A stretch of DNA of 64,000 bases, from positions 20,212,001 through 20,276,000 of the forward strand of contig JBANAY010000003.1 of assembly GCA_037952775.1 (NCBI GenBank), in the 5' to 3' direction. The notes beneath the pieces were generated by a model. It saw only the letters and a list, made by a program, of their open reading frames with translations, was not told where the DNA came from and ran no database searches. This DNA is from Clonostachys chloroleuca (taxonomy: Eukaryota > Ascomycota > Sordariomycetes > Hypocreales > Bionectriaceae). Of the stretch, positions 25,131-36,386 are shown piece after piece; positions within the stretch are counted from its first letter, which is position 1; each line of letters opens with the position of its first letter. The position numbers and the translations under genes were made by a program.

Positions 25131-26050
25131 AGTAAAGCAGATAACTATATATAAGACCTCTCCGGAAGACCCAGAAGAGGTAAGATAGCTACAGAATATA
25201 CATATATCCCTGTAATCTCTGACTATATAGTTCAACAAGTACTGATCATCATATATTTCTAATTACATGCAAGGTGGTCATTGGTAAGAGAAGTGCACAC
25301 AGGTTAGAACTCAAAACCGTTCAGTAGCTTTCCAAAAGCCTAAAATTCTTCAGAGGAAACCAGCGTAAAGGGGAGGGACTGGGAATTCTCTTCTTTGACT
25401 AAGGCATGACCTCCTCGGCTTCGATCTAGCCTCTTCATTTCACGTTTCATGCAATGAAACTGAACTGCGCTCAAGGAAGTAGTTCCACGGCTTGTAGCTA
25501 ACCTATCGCTGAGATTAATGTTTTGCTGCGACTCAGTTCTATAATATTCTTTCGTTAGACAATGTCAAGTCTCAATCAGGATAGATTGTCTCTAAATTGC
25601 ATACAACACAAAGAGTCCCCTTAGAGTCAACGACGTAACTATCAAACAAAATAAAGATCTCGGACGTACCTGAAAGTGAAGGCAGCTGAGTAAACTTTAC
25701 ATTGTAATCGTTCACTTTCTGTAAACCAAAATGACAAGAGAAAACAGGTATATTTCGAATCACATGAAGGTATAATATCCACTGACACCGCGTCTTTGAG
25801 TGTACACTATCGGGATTTTGTTTTGCTTGGTCCATGCGCATTGTTATTGGTAGTTAAACAAGAGACTTCGGGAACGGTGATTTCTTTGTTGGCTAGTGCT
25901 AGCCCACAATAGCTCGGACTCATTGTATCTCGACCATATGGGAATTCCTTGTCGTGACATTTGTTATCGATCCAAATGCAGGTTGGATACAGAATCCCAG
26001 GTCAAAGTGTGCCTCAAAAATGGGCTGTACGAGCAATCGCATCTCCATTG
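25131..26050. other. Boundary of the AT-rich block; no supported gene
   Basis: Composition changes from AT-rich to ordinary between about 25140 and 25230. A minus-strand 89-codon frame with an ATG (25572-25841) is present but has no recognisable motif and no clear splice partners, so I do not call it a gene. Confidence 0.5.
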
Positions 26051-26686
26051 TTAGTCGGTTTGATGGACCATCGCGATGCTATGCTCTGCAATGGAAATAA
26101 ATTCCAAGATACGTCCTGAGGAGACTGACATCCAACCCTCTCTTCTCAGTAAGTTTCTTCTCGGAATCGTTTCGCAAGACGCCCTCTTGACAAGCCCGGT
26201 GCACTCTGCCCAGTCGATATTACAGTCTCTAACAATCTTCATCAACTTGAACCCGCTACTAAAGTCGGACTTCAAGATAGAAGCCAGACGTCAGGTTTCA
26301 AAGGAGAGAATTGGACGCTTAAAAAATATCGACACCCCTTGATCGTTTTCAGCAACAACCTTCAAAATGTCTGACGATTTGAGCAAGTACGGGTCGGCGC
26401 TTAACTCAAGCATCGCAGACGCGAATAGCAAGCTGCAGCAGATGGATGGCATCTTGTCCATCAGCAACCAGGCCAGTAGCGCGAACTTGGCATTACTATG
26501 TAGTGCTGGGTCTGAAACAAGGGAAAGGAGAGGCTTGACCCCGACTCCGGAGGGGCAAGCGGCGAAGTCGCAATACGAGACAAGCCGAGGGAACTCTTCA
26601 GAGAACATTGGGCTGATGTGGATGAAGATTAATGATTTGCAAGAAGCAAGCAAGAAGGATGGATCTACGTAAAGAGATACAGCCAT
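26051..26686 (-). pseudogene. Possible broken gene, one in-frame TGA
   Basis: On the minus strand the frame from 26686 to 26051 is open for 211 sense codons apart from a single TGA at 26291-26293, flanked by SFET and RLASILKSDF. The product has no recognised domain; it is Leu/Ser/Ala-rich with several Cys. Competing plus-strand frames (26076-26342 and 26367-26672) cover the same DNA, so strand and reality are uncertain. The TGA could be a mutated CGA codon. Confidence 0.3.
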
Positions 26687-27446
26687 CTTTTGGGGTCGAG
26701 GACTGGAGCTCCTGAATTGGATACATGCAGTCGGACCTCATCATAATGTTGCTATGTCGTCTTTCTTGCCCATTTGTGCTCCTTCATCTACAGAACATGT
26801 GTGTTGTTATCCAAGATCAACTATACTGTGCTGAGGTCACGTTGCACTTGAGGAGTCAGGAGTGAGCGCATAGAGAAAAATGGGGGAGATGGATCATAGT
26901 GGAGAGTAGTAATGCTGGCAGATCCATGGAGGATTAGGGTGTTGTGAGACTAGAAATGACTTCGGCTCAAGCCTGAAATGTTGGAGTCGAATCTGTTTTT
27001 ACCTTTAAAACCTTGCTCCAGGGCGTAAAACCTATGATCTTCTCGTAGCAGAATAATGGAAAGAAATTACCAAACCTCCGTTTGATTGATTCGGAAAAAC
27101 AGCTACACAACTAGCTGGGGATGATCATGAAGTGACGTTCTATTGAGGTGTCGAAATGCACATATCCATGAAACTGATATTAATGTTCTGAAAAGGCATA
27201 CTGACGCCTAAATCACTCAGAATCAGAGAGGTATCAAGACTCAGAGCATCATGACAAGGATAGAGGTGATCACCATAGACATAAATTCCAATTAGTATTA
27301 TGGACTGATGTACACTCTATGCTTGACAAATGTTCCGCATACAAAAAGATAACTGCTATGGGACATTCGACATGAGCTGTTACTCCTTGGGCTGTAAGTC
27401 AAATCAGGGATGAAGCTTTTCAACAGTTATGCAAGATTACACCTCA
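26687..27446. other. Gene-less stretch
   Basis: Ordinary composition and no frame of note. It includes the 3' flank of the phytase-like gene. Confidence 0.6.
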
Positions 27447-29169
27447 TTATTTTACCAGAGGCCGGCTTCCCTTCGGGAGGGTAAGCTTGAAAACTAACAT
27501 CTGGTTATCAACATTATAGCCCGAGGGATCCGCGAAATGAAACTTTCCAAAATTGGTGACACCTATCATCCGGGCTTAGCTGAGATCCTGTCAACAGATA
27601 AAGATATTACGTACCGTTCTGGTTGATGAAGTCGTTGTCAGACGACGCAAAGAGGAAGTATTCGTCGTTGCTGTCAGCGCCGGCCCCGCCATCCACAGGG
27701 ACTAGAGCGAGACCTTCCCACTTCTCGTTTAGCAGAGAGCTGTCTTGAGCGCCTCCGTTATGCAGGCCGAACCGGCTGAGCTGGTCGTTGTTGTTGAAGT
27801 CGATGAAGGGGCACACGGTAGCTTGGGTAATGCCCGCATTGAGAACACCGGCTAGATGGTATTAGAATTAGCTGATCAACTACATCTACATTCGGTCTTC
27901 CGTACCTGAGCTGGCGATAGAAGTATTAAAGCTGTCATGGGCGGTACCCTTGACGTTTGTGGCAGCAGAGATGTCGAAAATGTCAACATGGCGGTAGATC
28001 GACTTGGAACTAGACAGACCGTGTCCGTTGCCAGAGTCTCTAGGAAGGAAAAAGAACTGTGTGTCGGAAATGAAATGCAGCTCGGACTGAGCAGCAACAA
28101 GTTGCTTGCCAGTGGCATCCTGGAACTTTGGCAGGGGAACGACGTATTCAGCCTTGTACACGAGACGCTGGGTGTGCTTGCAGTCCTTGATCCGGTACTG
28201 GAGTAGTCGACAGTGATCGCGCGTGCTGGAGCTGGATCCGCCCTCCTGGCGCGCTGCAGATTGGATGAGGAGCCAGAGGCTCTTGCCATCTGGGCTGACG
28301 GTCATTCCTTCAAAGCCCTGATTGTTCTGACGGCCTTGGGTTGGGTTGGCGGGCGAAGGGGCTTTGGTCAGATCATAAATTGGGGGATTGTTTGAGGCGA
28401 AGCTGCCACCGCGTTAGATTATCCAATGATTCGGGTGTAGATTGGGGAAAGTAACTTACCTCACAACGCCGTTTCGAAGAGGGAGCAAAGCATCAGGTGG
28501 AGCAGTGGCAGAAACCATCTTGCCACTGCTATCGAACTTGTAAATATAAGGACCATACTCATCGCTGATCCAGAAACCTCCGTCCTCGGCGAGAACCAAC
28601 GCCTCGGCATCAAGTGTGGCACGCTTGCCGCCTGGGCCGGCACCCCCAAACCCATCACCTGGGTACGTGGCGGCTGGAACGATAGGGAAGCCGGTGTATT
28701 GAAGACCACCGGTTTGGTCAGCATCCAGCCCAGTTAAGGGCTGGCCATCGGGGCTGGTGAGGAGAATCGAGTCTTTGTACTCAAAGGCAAGGTTTGGCGA
28801 TGCAGGGTTAGCAACCGTTGCTCCCGATGCGGGTGTTAAAGTAACCTCAAACTTGTGGACTCGGGGCTGGAAATTGAGAGTACCGCCTGTATTGTATCCT
28901 CGATCTGGGAGAGCATAGAGGATTCCCTTATATTGAGAGCCCTGCTTGGTCCAAGAGGCCATGGCGATCGAGGAGCCCATGCTGATGGTCTCGCCGTACT
29001 TATCCAGAGCATCACTGGGCACAAATCCGTACCCGGCAAGCTCATTGTAAGCGTACGATTTACCCTGGCACGTAGTCGAGAAAACTGAACCCTGGGTGGT
29101 CGCGGGCGCGCCTACGACGGCTTGAACCGCGATGGCTAGAGCTGCCAGCGAGGAGCGTAAGACTGACAT
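27447..29169 (-). CDS. Secreted phytase-like (esterase-like) domain protein
   Basis: Minus-strand gene, four exons: 28460-29169, 27906-28402, 27615-27851 and 27447-27562. The introns are 57, 54 and 52 bases, all GT-AG, and the frame closes exactly to 519 residues. Residues 1-21 form a signal peptide (MSVLRSSLAALAIAVQAVVG then AP). The body fits the family named esterase-like activity of phytase: LPDRGYN near residue 89, GFWISDEYGPYIYKF near 200, then a GFEGMTVSPDGKSLWLL block after intron 1 and FASSDNDFIN with SGYNVDNQMLVFKL at the end. Members are predicted beta-propeller secreted proteins whose substrate is rarely tested, so enzymatic activity is only inferred. A TATA-like TATTATAC lies about 70 bases upstream (29236-29243). 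An upstream in-frame non-signal extension was rejected in favour of the ATG at 29169, which starts the signal peptide. Confidence 0.9.
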
Positions 29170-30713
29170 TGTGCGAGTGCTTGTTGGGCGTATTGTGTAC
29201 GACGTTTCTTTCCTATCCCCTGGTGCCCCTCCCCTATTATACTCGGCTCGTTGGGGGAGGGGTTTTTGGGCTGTCGTGCATATCACATAAAGTGACCTGC
29301 CCTTTGCTCTCGGGACAGCGAGCTGTGGAGTGAGTTAAATGAGCCCCGCCCTTGCTCTCGTCTGTGGAGTGTGGGGAACAGTCTCTCGACGTCTCGCAGC
29401 TCCTCCTCCTGGCACGTGCTGGCCGGTTGCATCAGGGCGAAATCAATTATCGACTTTGCTTACATCTAGACCATTTTAAAGCAGCCCATCACTGCCCCAT
29501 TATCCGGTCGAGTAGAGCCAACGATACTGCGAAAGCGACGGACCGCGATATTTCTACGACTATTGGGGATCCTATATGACCTGGAAATAGAGCTAGCACT
29601 GCTACATACTACCCGGCAACTCATAGCCGGGCTTCAACATATGTTCAATCTCAGAGCAATGTCTAGCTGGGTGCAGGGTGGCCGGCAAGTGGGAGGTTCT
29701 TCGGAATGTCTGGATTAACCTCCTTTTTTTCTTCAGTAGAGTCTTCATGTTAGATATTAGGTTGAGTTGGGGTGGGCTGCCTTCTGCACCAAGTTTTCAT
29801 CGCAAATTTCATCCCCGGTGGCTACCCTGTACCTTCGTCTTTGCGATCAACAGGTGTTCTTGTTCTCTAACGTCTCATTATAGCGCATTCTCCTCATTTT
29901 GGATTTTACCACTAGGTTCTCGCCATAGGCACTTGAAAGCTGTGGATGTTGTTTACATGTACACACAAAATTCCTAACACACATCAGATGCCGCATTTAG
30001 GGGCTATCTGAGTGCCTGCTTCATGGTGCATATGTGCTTTGGCTATATCTCGTATTATTTGGGCAAGAATTAACGAGCTTCCAATAATGTGTCGGCCTTT
30101 TATCGGGTTGGCACCTGAAGCACGTTAAAATGTTTATTATTCGCATGAATATTGTATGGTCTGAACATCTGTTTGTTGCGCAGGTCCTTTGAAAGCCACT
30201 ATTGAATTGCTCCCTTGTTGTGTGCGACTGCACAATGTAGATCAAGCCTCGATGCTAAGCGGCGAATAAAGCATTGTCTCCGCAGAGAAGACATGTTTAG
30301 GCTCACGTTTCCATCTTTGTGACTTGGACAAGGACAACGGGCCGGGAGCTCCAAATAGACGCTAAATACGTTTGTTTGACTTATTTTTGGTGATGAAAGG
30401 CTTTTCGATAAGGGACTCCGTGAGACTCCTCCCTGTTGTTACTAAACATTCGCACTTGTTTATCGCGGTTTAGATCGGCTGTAAAAACTGAAGTAATAGC
30501 CGACTCAAAGAAATCTCCAAGGTCGGTGTTTGCGAAACAAACCTTTGTTGCGGAGTGAATGAATGGAGTGGTGTGGCTACTTTCGTATTGATTGTCTACT
30601 CCGGACCGTTGATGGTCCATAAAGAAGAGACCTGTTTCGATCAACCTGGAAGAACTTGGTCCTTTAGGCCATATCGAAAAACAACGTATCATCGAATTTC
30701 GAAGAAAAATAAA
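29170..30713. other. Gene-less stretch with promoter of the phytase-like gene
   Basis: Contains the promoter side of the minus-strand gene and about 1.4 kb without a convincing frame. A plus-strand 99-codon stretch at 29678-29977 has no motif. Confidence 0.55.
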
Positions 30714-31948
30714 ATGAATAAACTGGGCCAAGAAATTATCGACCTCATCTGCCACCATCTCATGAGCAACAATGAAGAGCGTTTAAAACTGTGGGCCTAC
30801 CGCGGTCTCTCCAGACAATGGCAAGCGGCTGTTGAAAGAAAGGCGTACGCATCGGTTCCAATACTCAGTGATAAAGCCGACGAATTTGTTGGTGAAGTCA
30901 ATTCCGCCAGAGCTCGCTATGTCCGAGAGGTTCATTTCCATGCCATGCCCAATTACCCCAAACCTCTTGGGGTAGGCGAGGTAGCACGTTATCCGCAGTA
31001 TGAGGGTAATGGCGTACATGTATGCGCCCCTTATTACCAGGCGGCATTATTGGCTAACCTTACCACCGTCATGAAACATATGGCCAAGTGGGAGTTCGGG
31101 TACCCAATCTTCTTCTCGATTTCGGGTACTTACCTCCGGTTAAATGAGAAGTCCTTTCTCAAGTTCCCTATTATTAAGAACATAACGACATTTAGCTGTA
31201 TCGTCGAAAATATGGACCCTGTTGACTCGTGCAAGCTGGCGACACGAATGCCAGAGCTGAGGAAGTTTCGTTTTGCGATTCAGCACCACACAAAAGAACA
31301 ACGATTCGACTTGGCTGATGAGATTGGGACGTGGGATGAGAAGCTACCACACCTCGAAAGCCTTGCAATCCTGGGAGAGTATAATATCCGAATTAGACAA
31401 AAGCCACAATTCCACCCGTAGGACATGAGAAATGAAGCCGGCGTTGATAGGTTATGCCAAGAGCTGCGGCTTCTGTCGCAGAAAAGGGGCTTCAAGCACC
31501 TCAAGATAGAGCACTTCCCCATTTCTAGGGAGCTTTTCGAGGATACACTGAATCCCGAAGCGAGGATGAGCTGGCCAACTTTGGAAGAGTTCATGGTTCT
31601 GCCTCATGAAATATCTTCCACAGGCGAATGGTTCCTCTTAGAAGAGCATGGTGGAGGTGAGCTTGGCGACATGGAGGGTTTCCGCTACCAGCCCGACGAT
31701 GCAGCGGTAGATCCGATTCTTGAACTGTTTTCGAGAGCAATTAGTTTGGAGAGTAGCTCGGCATTGAAACGAGTCGGTTTGGGTTTCCGAACTGAAGCCC
31801 AAATTGAAGGAAGGTTCAAGGCAAGGTACACACTGCTGGTGAGCTCTTGCGGGCTGATCAGAGATAATGGAACGAAGATGCGATCCTCAGCGCGAAGCAA
31901 GACATTCAAGCCTTATTTAACTTGCGCATCCGTAATGGCTCTGACTAA
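30714..31948 (+). pseudogene. F-box-type protein, broken by a stop and a frameshift
   Basis: The ATG at 30714 opens an F-box-like N-terminus (LGQEIIDLICHHL, then LWAYRGLSRQWQAAVE), followed by the leucine-rich body usual for fungal F-box-like proteins, which recruit substrates to SCF ubiquitin ligases. At 31419-31421 a TAG interrupts the frame; downstream the same frame continues for about 150 further codons with equally protein-like sequence (RLCQELRLLSQ). Near 31865 the reading must shift one base: the shifted frame gives WNEDAILSAKQDIQAL, then FNLRIRNGSD and a stop at 31946-31948. A short intron would not cure both faults. I therefore read it as a recently decayed gene, although two sequencing errors cannot be excluded. 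Confidence 0.65.
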
Positions 31949-32596
31949 TCTCAATGGATGCATTCCTCCTTATTGCTTTTGTAGTTTGTTTGCAAGTAAT
32001 AAAAGAGTATAGTTTCGAATCATTAGGTGCCCTCTTTTTGTGTCGGATATCGTAGTCGTGGTGTCTGTACACATAGGCATAACTCGAATGCAGCGTGTAA
32101 TTAATCTTCGGATTTTAGGCTTAGAAATCCAGTTTTATCCCTTCCTACTCCTATAAAGACTTGCCTGCCCTGTTCCCCTTACAACTGATCGAGCCAACAT
32201 ACTATTTGCCCTCTTTGTTGTCACTTAGAAGTAGACATCTCTTTCGCGCAAACTCAAAATCTGAAAAATAGGAATAACATAGAAAAAAAATCATCCAAAT
32301 GAAATCGAGCAGACATTGAAGCATTCAAAATGAAAATCAATTCATCACTCCGGCGGATTACAGCTCGGAATGGACCCCTACGCAATCAGTCAACACCGAC
32401 AAGAAATATTGATTAATATCGAACGGGATAGGGGATAAGCGGAATACCTTTTTACCTTGTTCATATTTCTTGTGAGCCAACCAGTCCCTAGATTGCTATT
32501 CCTCTGCCTCTTCATCCTCGTGCTCTCTTTTGTTCTTGCTTTTGTGTGTCCGGGGAGTTATCTCATCTCTATCCTACCAAAATAAAGCCGTTTGCG
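31949..32596. other. Spacer between convergent genes
   Basis: No frame or element seen. It is the shared 3' side of the F-box relic and the 2EXR gene. Confidence 0.6.
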
Positions 32597-33607
32597 CTAT
32601 TCGAAAGTAATCAGTCCAAGCCACGAGGCTGGAATGTAGCATCCGACCTTTTCGATATCCCGTGGCTTTGGTGTCCAGTGCTCAGCGGTTGAAATATAAT
32701 GGCGTCTCGCGGCTTCCGCACCCGCCCTGTAAGAATTCAACACAGCCATAGCGTCGTGATACATGACCACGGAGTTTCCAGACTCCCGATCGCGAAACAT
32801 GGCAAGATCTTCTATTCTCTTCCGGCCGCTGATCTGAACTTCTGGGAACGAATCCGGGTCCATCCACAGGTAGAAGTTCTCCCTCGACTCCATATAGAGC
32901 GAAAGGATCTCAAGATCGTTGCCTGGAACCGGGGATAGGGATCTCCCAGGTGGTGGAGGGTCGAAAGACAGAGTCCTGAGCAGAACCTCGTCTACATGCC
33001 GAAACGCAGCGTTCTTGAAGGACGAGAGCACTCGGCGAAAGTTGTCGAATTGCTGGCGATCCTGCGGAAACCTTCTTTCTTGTGCTGTGAGGGTCGAGAT
33101 ATTGGAAGGGGCGTATTGCTCCTGGCCGGGCGGGACGTGAGTGTCGAGCTCGGAATGTGCGTTCATGACGATGAGGACGTCATTTGCGGGGTCGCAGCGC
33201 AGGATGCGAAAACGAACACCCGGGTGCCATTTCTCCTCGTACACTTTCATGGCGCTGGAATATTGCTTGCGGACCATCTTGCAGGCTTCGCGGCAGGCCA
33301 GCTGGAGGTTGAGCAGCAGCGCCCGGAAAGCCATGTTCATCCCGGGGAAGTCTGGCGAGAGGGCGAAATAGCCGTCTATCATGCAGACGGCTGGCTTCCA
33401 CGGGGTGTCCTCGACTGGCCTTTCGCACGTGCCGTGACGGCCGCAGAACCGTCTTGTCTCGGCGTAGCAGCTGTGTTTGGTCACTGAGGCTTTGTAGTGG
33501 ATTGCCATGCGTATCTGGCGGTTGTCAAACACAGGAATCGCCCAGTACCATATGTGCGTTTGCAGTTCTGGCGGTAGCTGCGAGAAAATGGTGAATTGCT
33601 GGGCCAT
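32597..33607 (-). CDS. 2EXR-domain protein
   Basis: Single-exon gene of 336 residues with ATG at 33607. The N-terminus FTIFSQLPPELQTHIWYWAI (residues 5-24) is the 2EXR signature of fungi, related to the F-box-like LPPEIR-x-IW motif. The rest (LLNLQLACREACKMVRK; then FRHVDEVLLRTL) is as expected for the family. Molecular function is not known; proteins of this type are numerous and lineage-expanded in ascomycetes. No signal peptide or membrane segment. The frame is intact, in contrast to the broken F-box relic that converges on it. Confidence 0.85.
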   Translation of the reverse strand: MAQQFTIFSQLPPELQTHIWYWAIPVFDNRQIRMAIHYKASVTKHSCYAETRRFCGRHGTCERPVEDTPWKPAVCMIDGYFALSPDFPGMNMAFRALLLNLQLACREACKMVRKQYSSAMKVYEEKWHPGVRFRILRCDPANDVLIVMNAHSELDTHVPPGQEQYAPSNISTLTAQERRFPQDRQQFDNFRRVLSSFKNAAFRHVDEVLLRTLSFDPPPPGRSLSPVPGNDLEILSLYMESRENFYLWMDPDSFPEVQISGRKRIEDLAMFRDRESGNSVVMYHDAMAVLNSYRAGAEAARRHYISTAEHWTPKPRDIEKVGCYIPASWLGLITFE

Positions 33608-34329
33608 GGCTTCGTCTTGCGCAAGGAATGGCGATATATTGGTCCAAGGGGCAGAGAAATAAGTGGAGGTGGTCTAAACTCTGCTCTGTGTAAAGTGAAT
33701 GATCAGTGCTGGGTCACAACGAGGTGGGCGAAGTGAGGAGGAGGTGAGGACAACGGATGATTTCGTGAGGGGGATGTGCCGTAAAAAGTTCGTGGTGGTG
33801 GGAAGTCAGTTGGTCCTTCATTTGGGCGCACAATGGAATCGCTGTGCATCAATTGTCTTACGGGTAAACTGATGTGTAGTAATTTGGATTCTATTCAGAC
33901 TAGCGCACGCCGATGTTACCGCAAGTCTTTGATTTAGTGGTTATTGGTTGGGCCTGATGTTTCATCCCAGCGGAATCAACGCCCAACAGCTTCTTGGCAT
34001 TGGATGCTTCTTTGCCCACTCTGCAGCTTACTTCGTTGTACTGTAGGCGCCGCATGTATAGGGGTGGCCAAAATTACTCTCACTTTCTTGTTGGCTGATC
34101 TGTTGCATGGTTGGTATTTCTCTGGCAGCTCTGATCCAGTGGGGCTATCGCCACTGGGAGGTTACGCCAGACAATATTACTTGAGGCTTGAGGCCATCGT
34201 TCATATTCATTATATTACCATAAGGGTTTTTTGTTTTATGAAAGGCAGGTTTCTATTGGATAATTAGTGTCGGATTTGCTACACTTATGGGATCTGTCAT
34301 CAGAGCCATGTTGCATATGTCATTTCTTC
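33608..34329. other. Gene-less stretch
   Basis: Promoter side of the 2EXR gene. A plus-strand open stretch at 33944-34267 has no recognisable feature. Confidence 0.55.
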
Positions 34330-35050
34330 TCAGTTGGCGGATATTTTGTCAAAGTCGAGGTTCTCATCAATATCAAATGCGTCAGCATTGAGCATTGAAA
34401 GATCCGAGCTGTGCATATCAGGCCCCTCCATATTCACAGGGAGCGCTAGGTAAGATGCCTCCTCTTCGTCCCCAAGAAGATTTCGACCAGTACCAAAAGG
34501 ATTGCTGTGACGGGGACTGTCACTTTCCTCGTCGACCTGTGACGTCCCCAGCCCCGCCTTGTTATTTGAATGGCTCATGGTCATTCTGCCGTCTCTATAC
34601 CCAACATTTGTCGGCGGGAAGGATGCATGGCTTGATAAGTTCGACCCCTCGGTGGCATTATGCTCACCCAAATCTACTAGCGTTTTCGAGGCTATTGCTT
34701 CGAAAGCATCGTGCCTACCTTTAAATGCAGGGAAATGCTCCACCATCGCCCATAGAACCGAGGATGTAGAATGGATAGCTGCGTCAAGTGATTGGCGGGA
34801 GTATTGTTCCCGTACCGCGGCGGATGAGCATATGCTTATATCAGAGACGTTCCGGCGTTGAAGACATTCTCAACTGCGTGCCAATAGAAACGTACTTTAT
34901 TCTCACGAAAGAAGCGTTTATACAGCTGGTTCACTTCCATGGAGCAGGTGGCGAGCGGATGGAGCTGGGTTGTTTGAGGATGGACGGTAAATTAGCATCA
35001 AGGCCAGCTGAAATGCAAGCTCTAGAATTTCTGGTGGAGCAATATTACTG
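34330..35050 (-). pseudogene. C-terminal fragment of a fungal-specific transcription factor, broken
   Basis: Minus-strand reading gives the C-terminal half of a fungal_trans-type regulator in pieces: LAFQLALMLIYRPSS near 35000, YKRFFRENKVRFYWHAVENV near 34890, an in-frame TAA after NAGTSLI, then after a frame change QSLDAAIHSTSSVLWAMVEH, FPAFKGRHDAFEAIASKTL and an acidic tail ending at 34330. At least two frame changes and one stop are needed. The Zn2Cys6 N-terminus is absent; where it should lie is the transporter relic. This is a decayed, truncated gene. An ATG-led 138-codon frame (34330-34746) is its last piece and not a gene of its own. Confidence 0.62.
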
Positions 35051-35054
35051 CTGC

Positions 35055-36386
35055 CGATTTCTGAGGCTGCGGGATCAGCGTTGTCGTTCTTGATCAATGA
35101 TCGCATTGGACGATTGTGGTCATACCGTCTATACCTCGGCGTCTGTCGATGGTAGCGATCTTCGCCCCTGGCTGGGCCGGACTCTACGCGTCTAGGATGA
35201 TCTCGGGCACCGCCATTGGCGCACTCAGCGTCAGCGGCCCGGTAACTCTCAGTGAAATTGCTCCAAGCGAGGTCCGTGGTCTCCTATCTTCCTGGTTCGT
35301 CGTTGCTTTGGGAGCTGGGCTGGTCGGTGGCGTCTTCTGCGCATATGGTGCCTACTTGAACATGCCGGCAGTCCAACTCCAGTATCAGGTGGTCTGGTTT
35401 GTCCCTGCCATCTCCATGGCTGTCCTGATCGTTGCCAACTGCTTCATCCATGAATCCCCCGTTGGCTGATTATGGTGGACCGCTATGAAGAAGGTGTTGA
35501 AGCACTCGTTGCACTCCGAGGTCTTCCTCTTGAGCCCCCTCGCATCCAGACAGAGCTGAATGGTATCAAGGATGATCTTGCACGCTCTAGAGGGCACTCT
35601 CTCCGTGGCACATCCGAATTCGCCTCGATTCTAAAGGAAACTTCACAGTCTCATCGAATCTACGTCGCTTACAGCAGACTCTCATCTCATTCGTTTTTGC
35701 TCAGCTCTCTGGAGCCAACTCAGTAACATCCTACTTTGCTCCCATTATAGGTATCAGGGCTTAGGTGGTGGTGAGACACGCAGCATCTTTCTCAGCGGAA
35801 TTATGGCGTATCTAAGCTCGGATTTACATTGATAGCTTCATTTTTCTTCGTCGAACTCCTTGGCAGGCGGAAATCCCTCTTTATAGGGATCACTGCGCAA
35901 CTGTTGTCTCAAATTTATATCGGAGTATTCATCAAAGTTCATCAGGATGGAAGCACCAACGAACATGCTTCCCAGGCTGCGACTGCAGCTCTTTTCATCC
36001 ATGCTTTCGGCTATGCTGTCGGTAAGTTGACACCTGATCCATCTATCGTGGCAACCATAACTAACTATAGGCAGGATTAATGATCCTATCTACGTATTCG
36101 GCAGTGAGCTCTGGCCTAATAGGATTCGTTCATTCGGCGCTGCCTTGAGTCAGACCTTCCATTGGCTCTTCATCTATGGCGTCAAGTTCAGCATTCCCTC
36201 GCTCCTCAAAGCAACCAACAACTGGGGTGCCTTCATCTTTTTCGCCGGTTGGTGTGCTCTGGCGCTGGGTCATGTCTACGTCATGGTACCAGAGACATCA
36301 ATGATGGCAAGGATCCAATGGAAGAAGAAGTGTATGAACGGGAGTCTATCAACGCAAAACCGAACCCCAAGCACTCAGATGATTGA
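35055..36386 (+). pseudogene. MFS sugar/quinate-type transporter, N-truncated with several frameshifts
   Basis: The pieces, in order, follow a sugar-porter family MFS protein: SALSFLINDRIGRLWSYR (the loop 2-3 D-R-x-G-R-R motif region), MISGTAIGALSVSGPVTLSE with PSEVRGLLSSW (TM4-5), SPRWL-like junction at 35455 lost by a one-base deletion, IMVDRYEEGVEALVALRGLP, then LISFVFAQLSGANSVTSYF (TM7), FFFVELLGRRKSLFIGI (loop 8-9), and after a normal intron (36022-36071 region) GSELWPNRIRSFGAALSQTF (TM10-11) and a VPETS end. Reading needs at least four frame changes. TM1-2 and the start are missing. Intact homologues import hexoses, quinate or similar compounds across the plasma membrane; this copy cannot. 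Confidence 0.8.

Noticed and set aside
27876..28395. Overlapping frames on both strands over exon 2 of the phytase-like gene
   Set aside because: Only the frame that splices into the signal-peptide exon gives the family motifs.
32682..33487. Several long plus-strand frames over the 2EXR gene
   Set aside because: They are shadows of the GC-rich minus-strand coding frame, which carries the recognisable domain.
34330..34746. Intact small gene of 138 residues
   Set aside because: Its sequence is the tail of a transcription-factor domain that continues upstream in other frames; it is a fragment.
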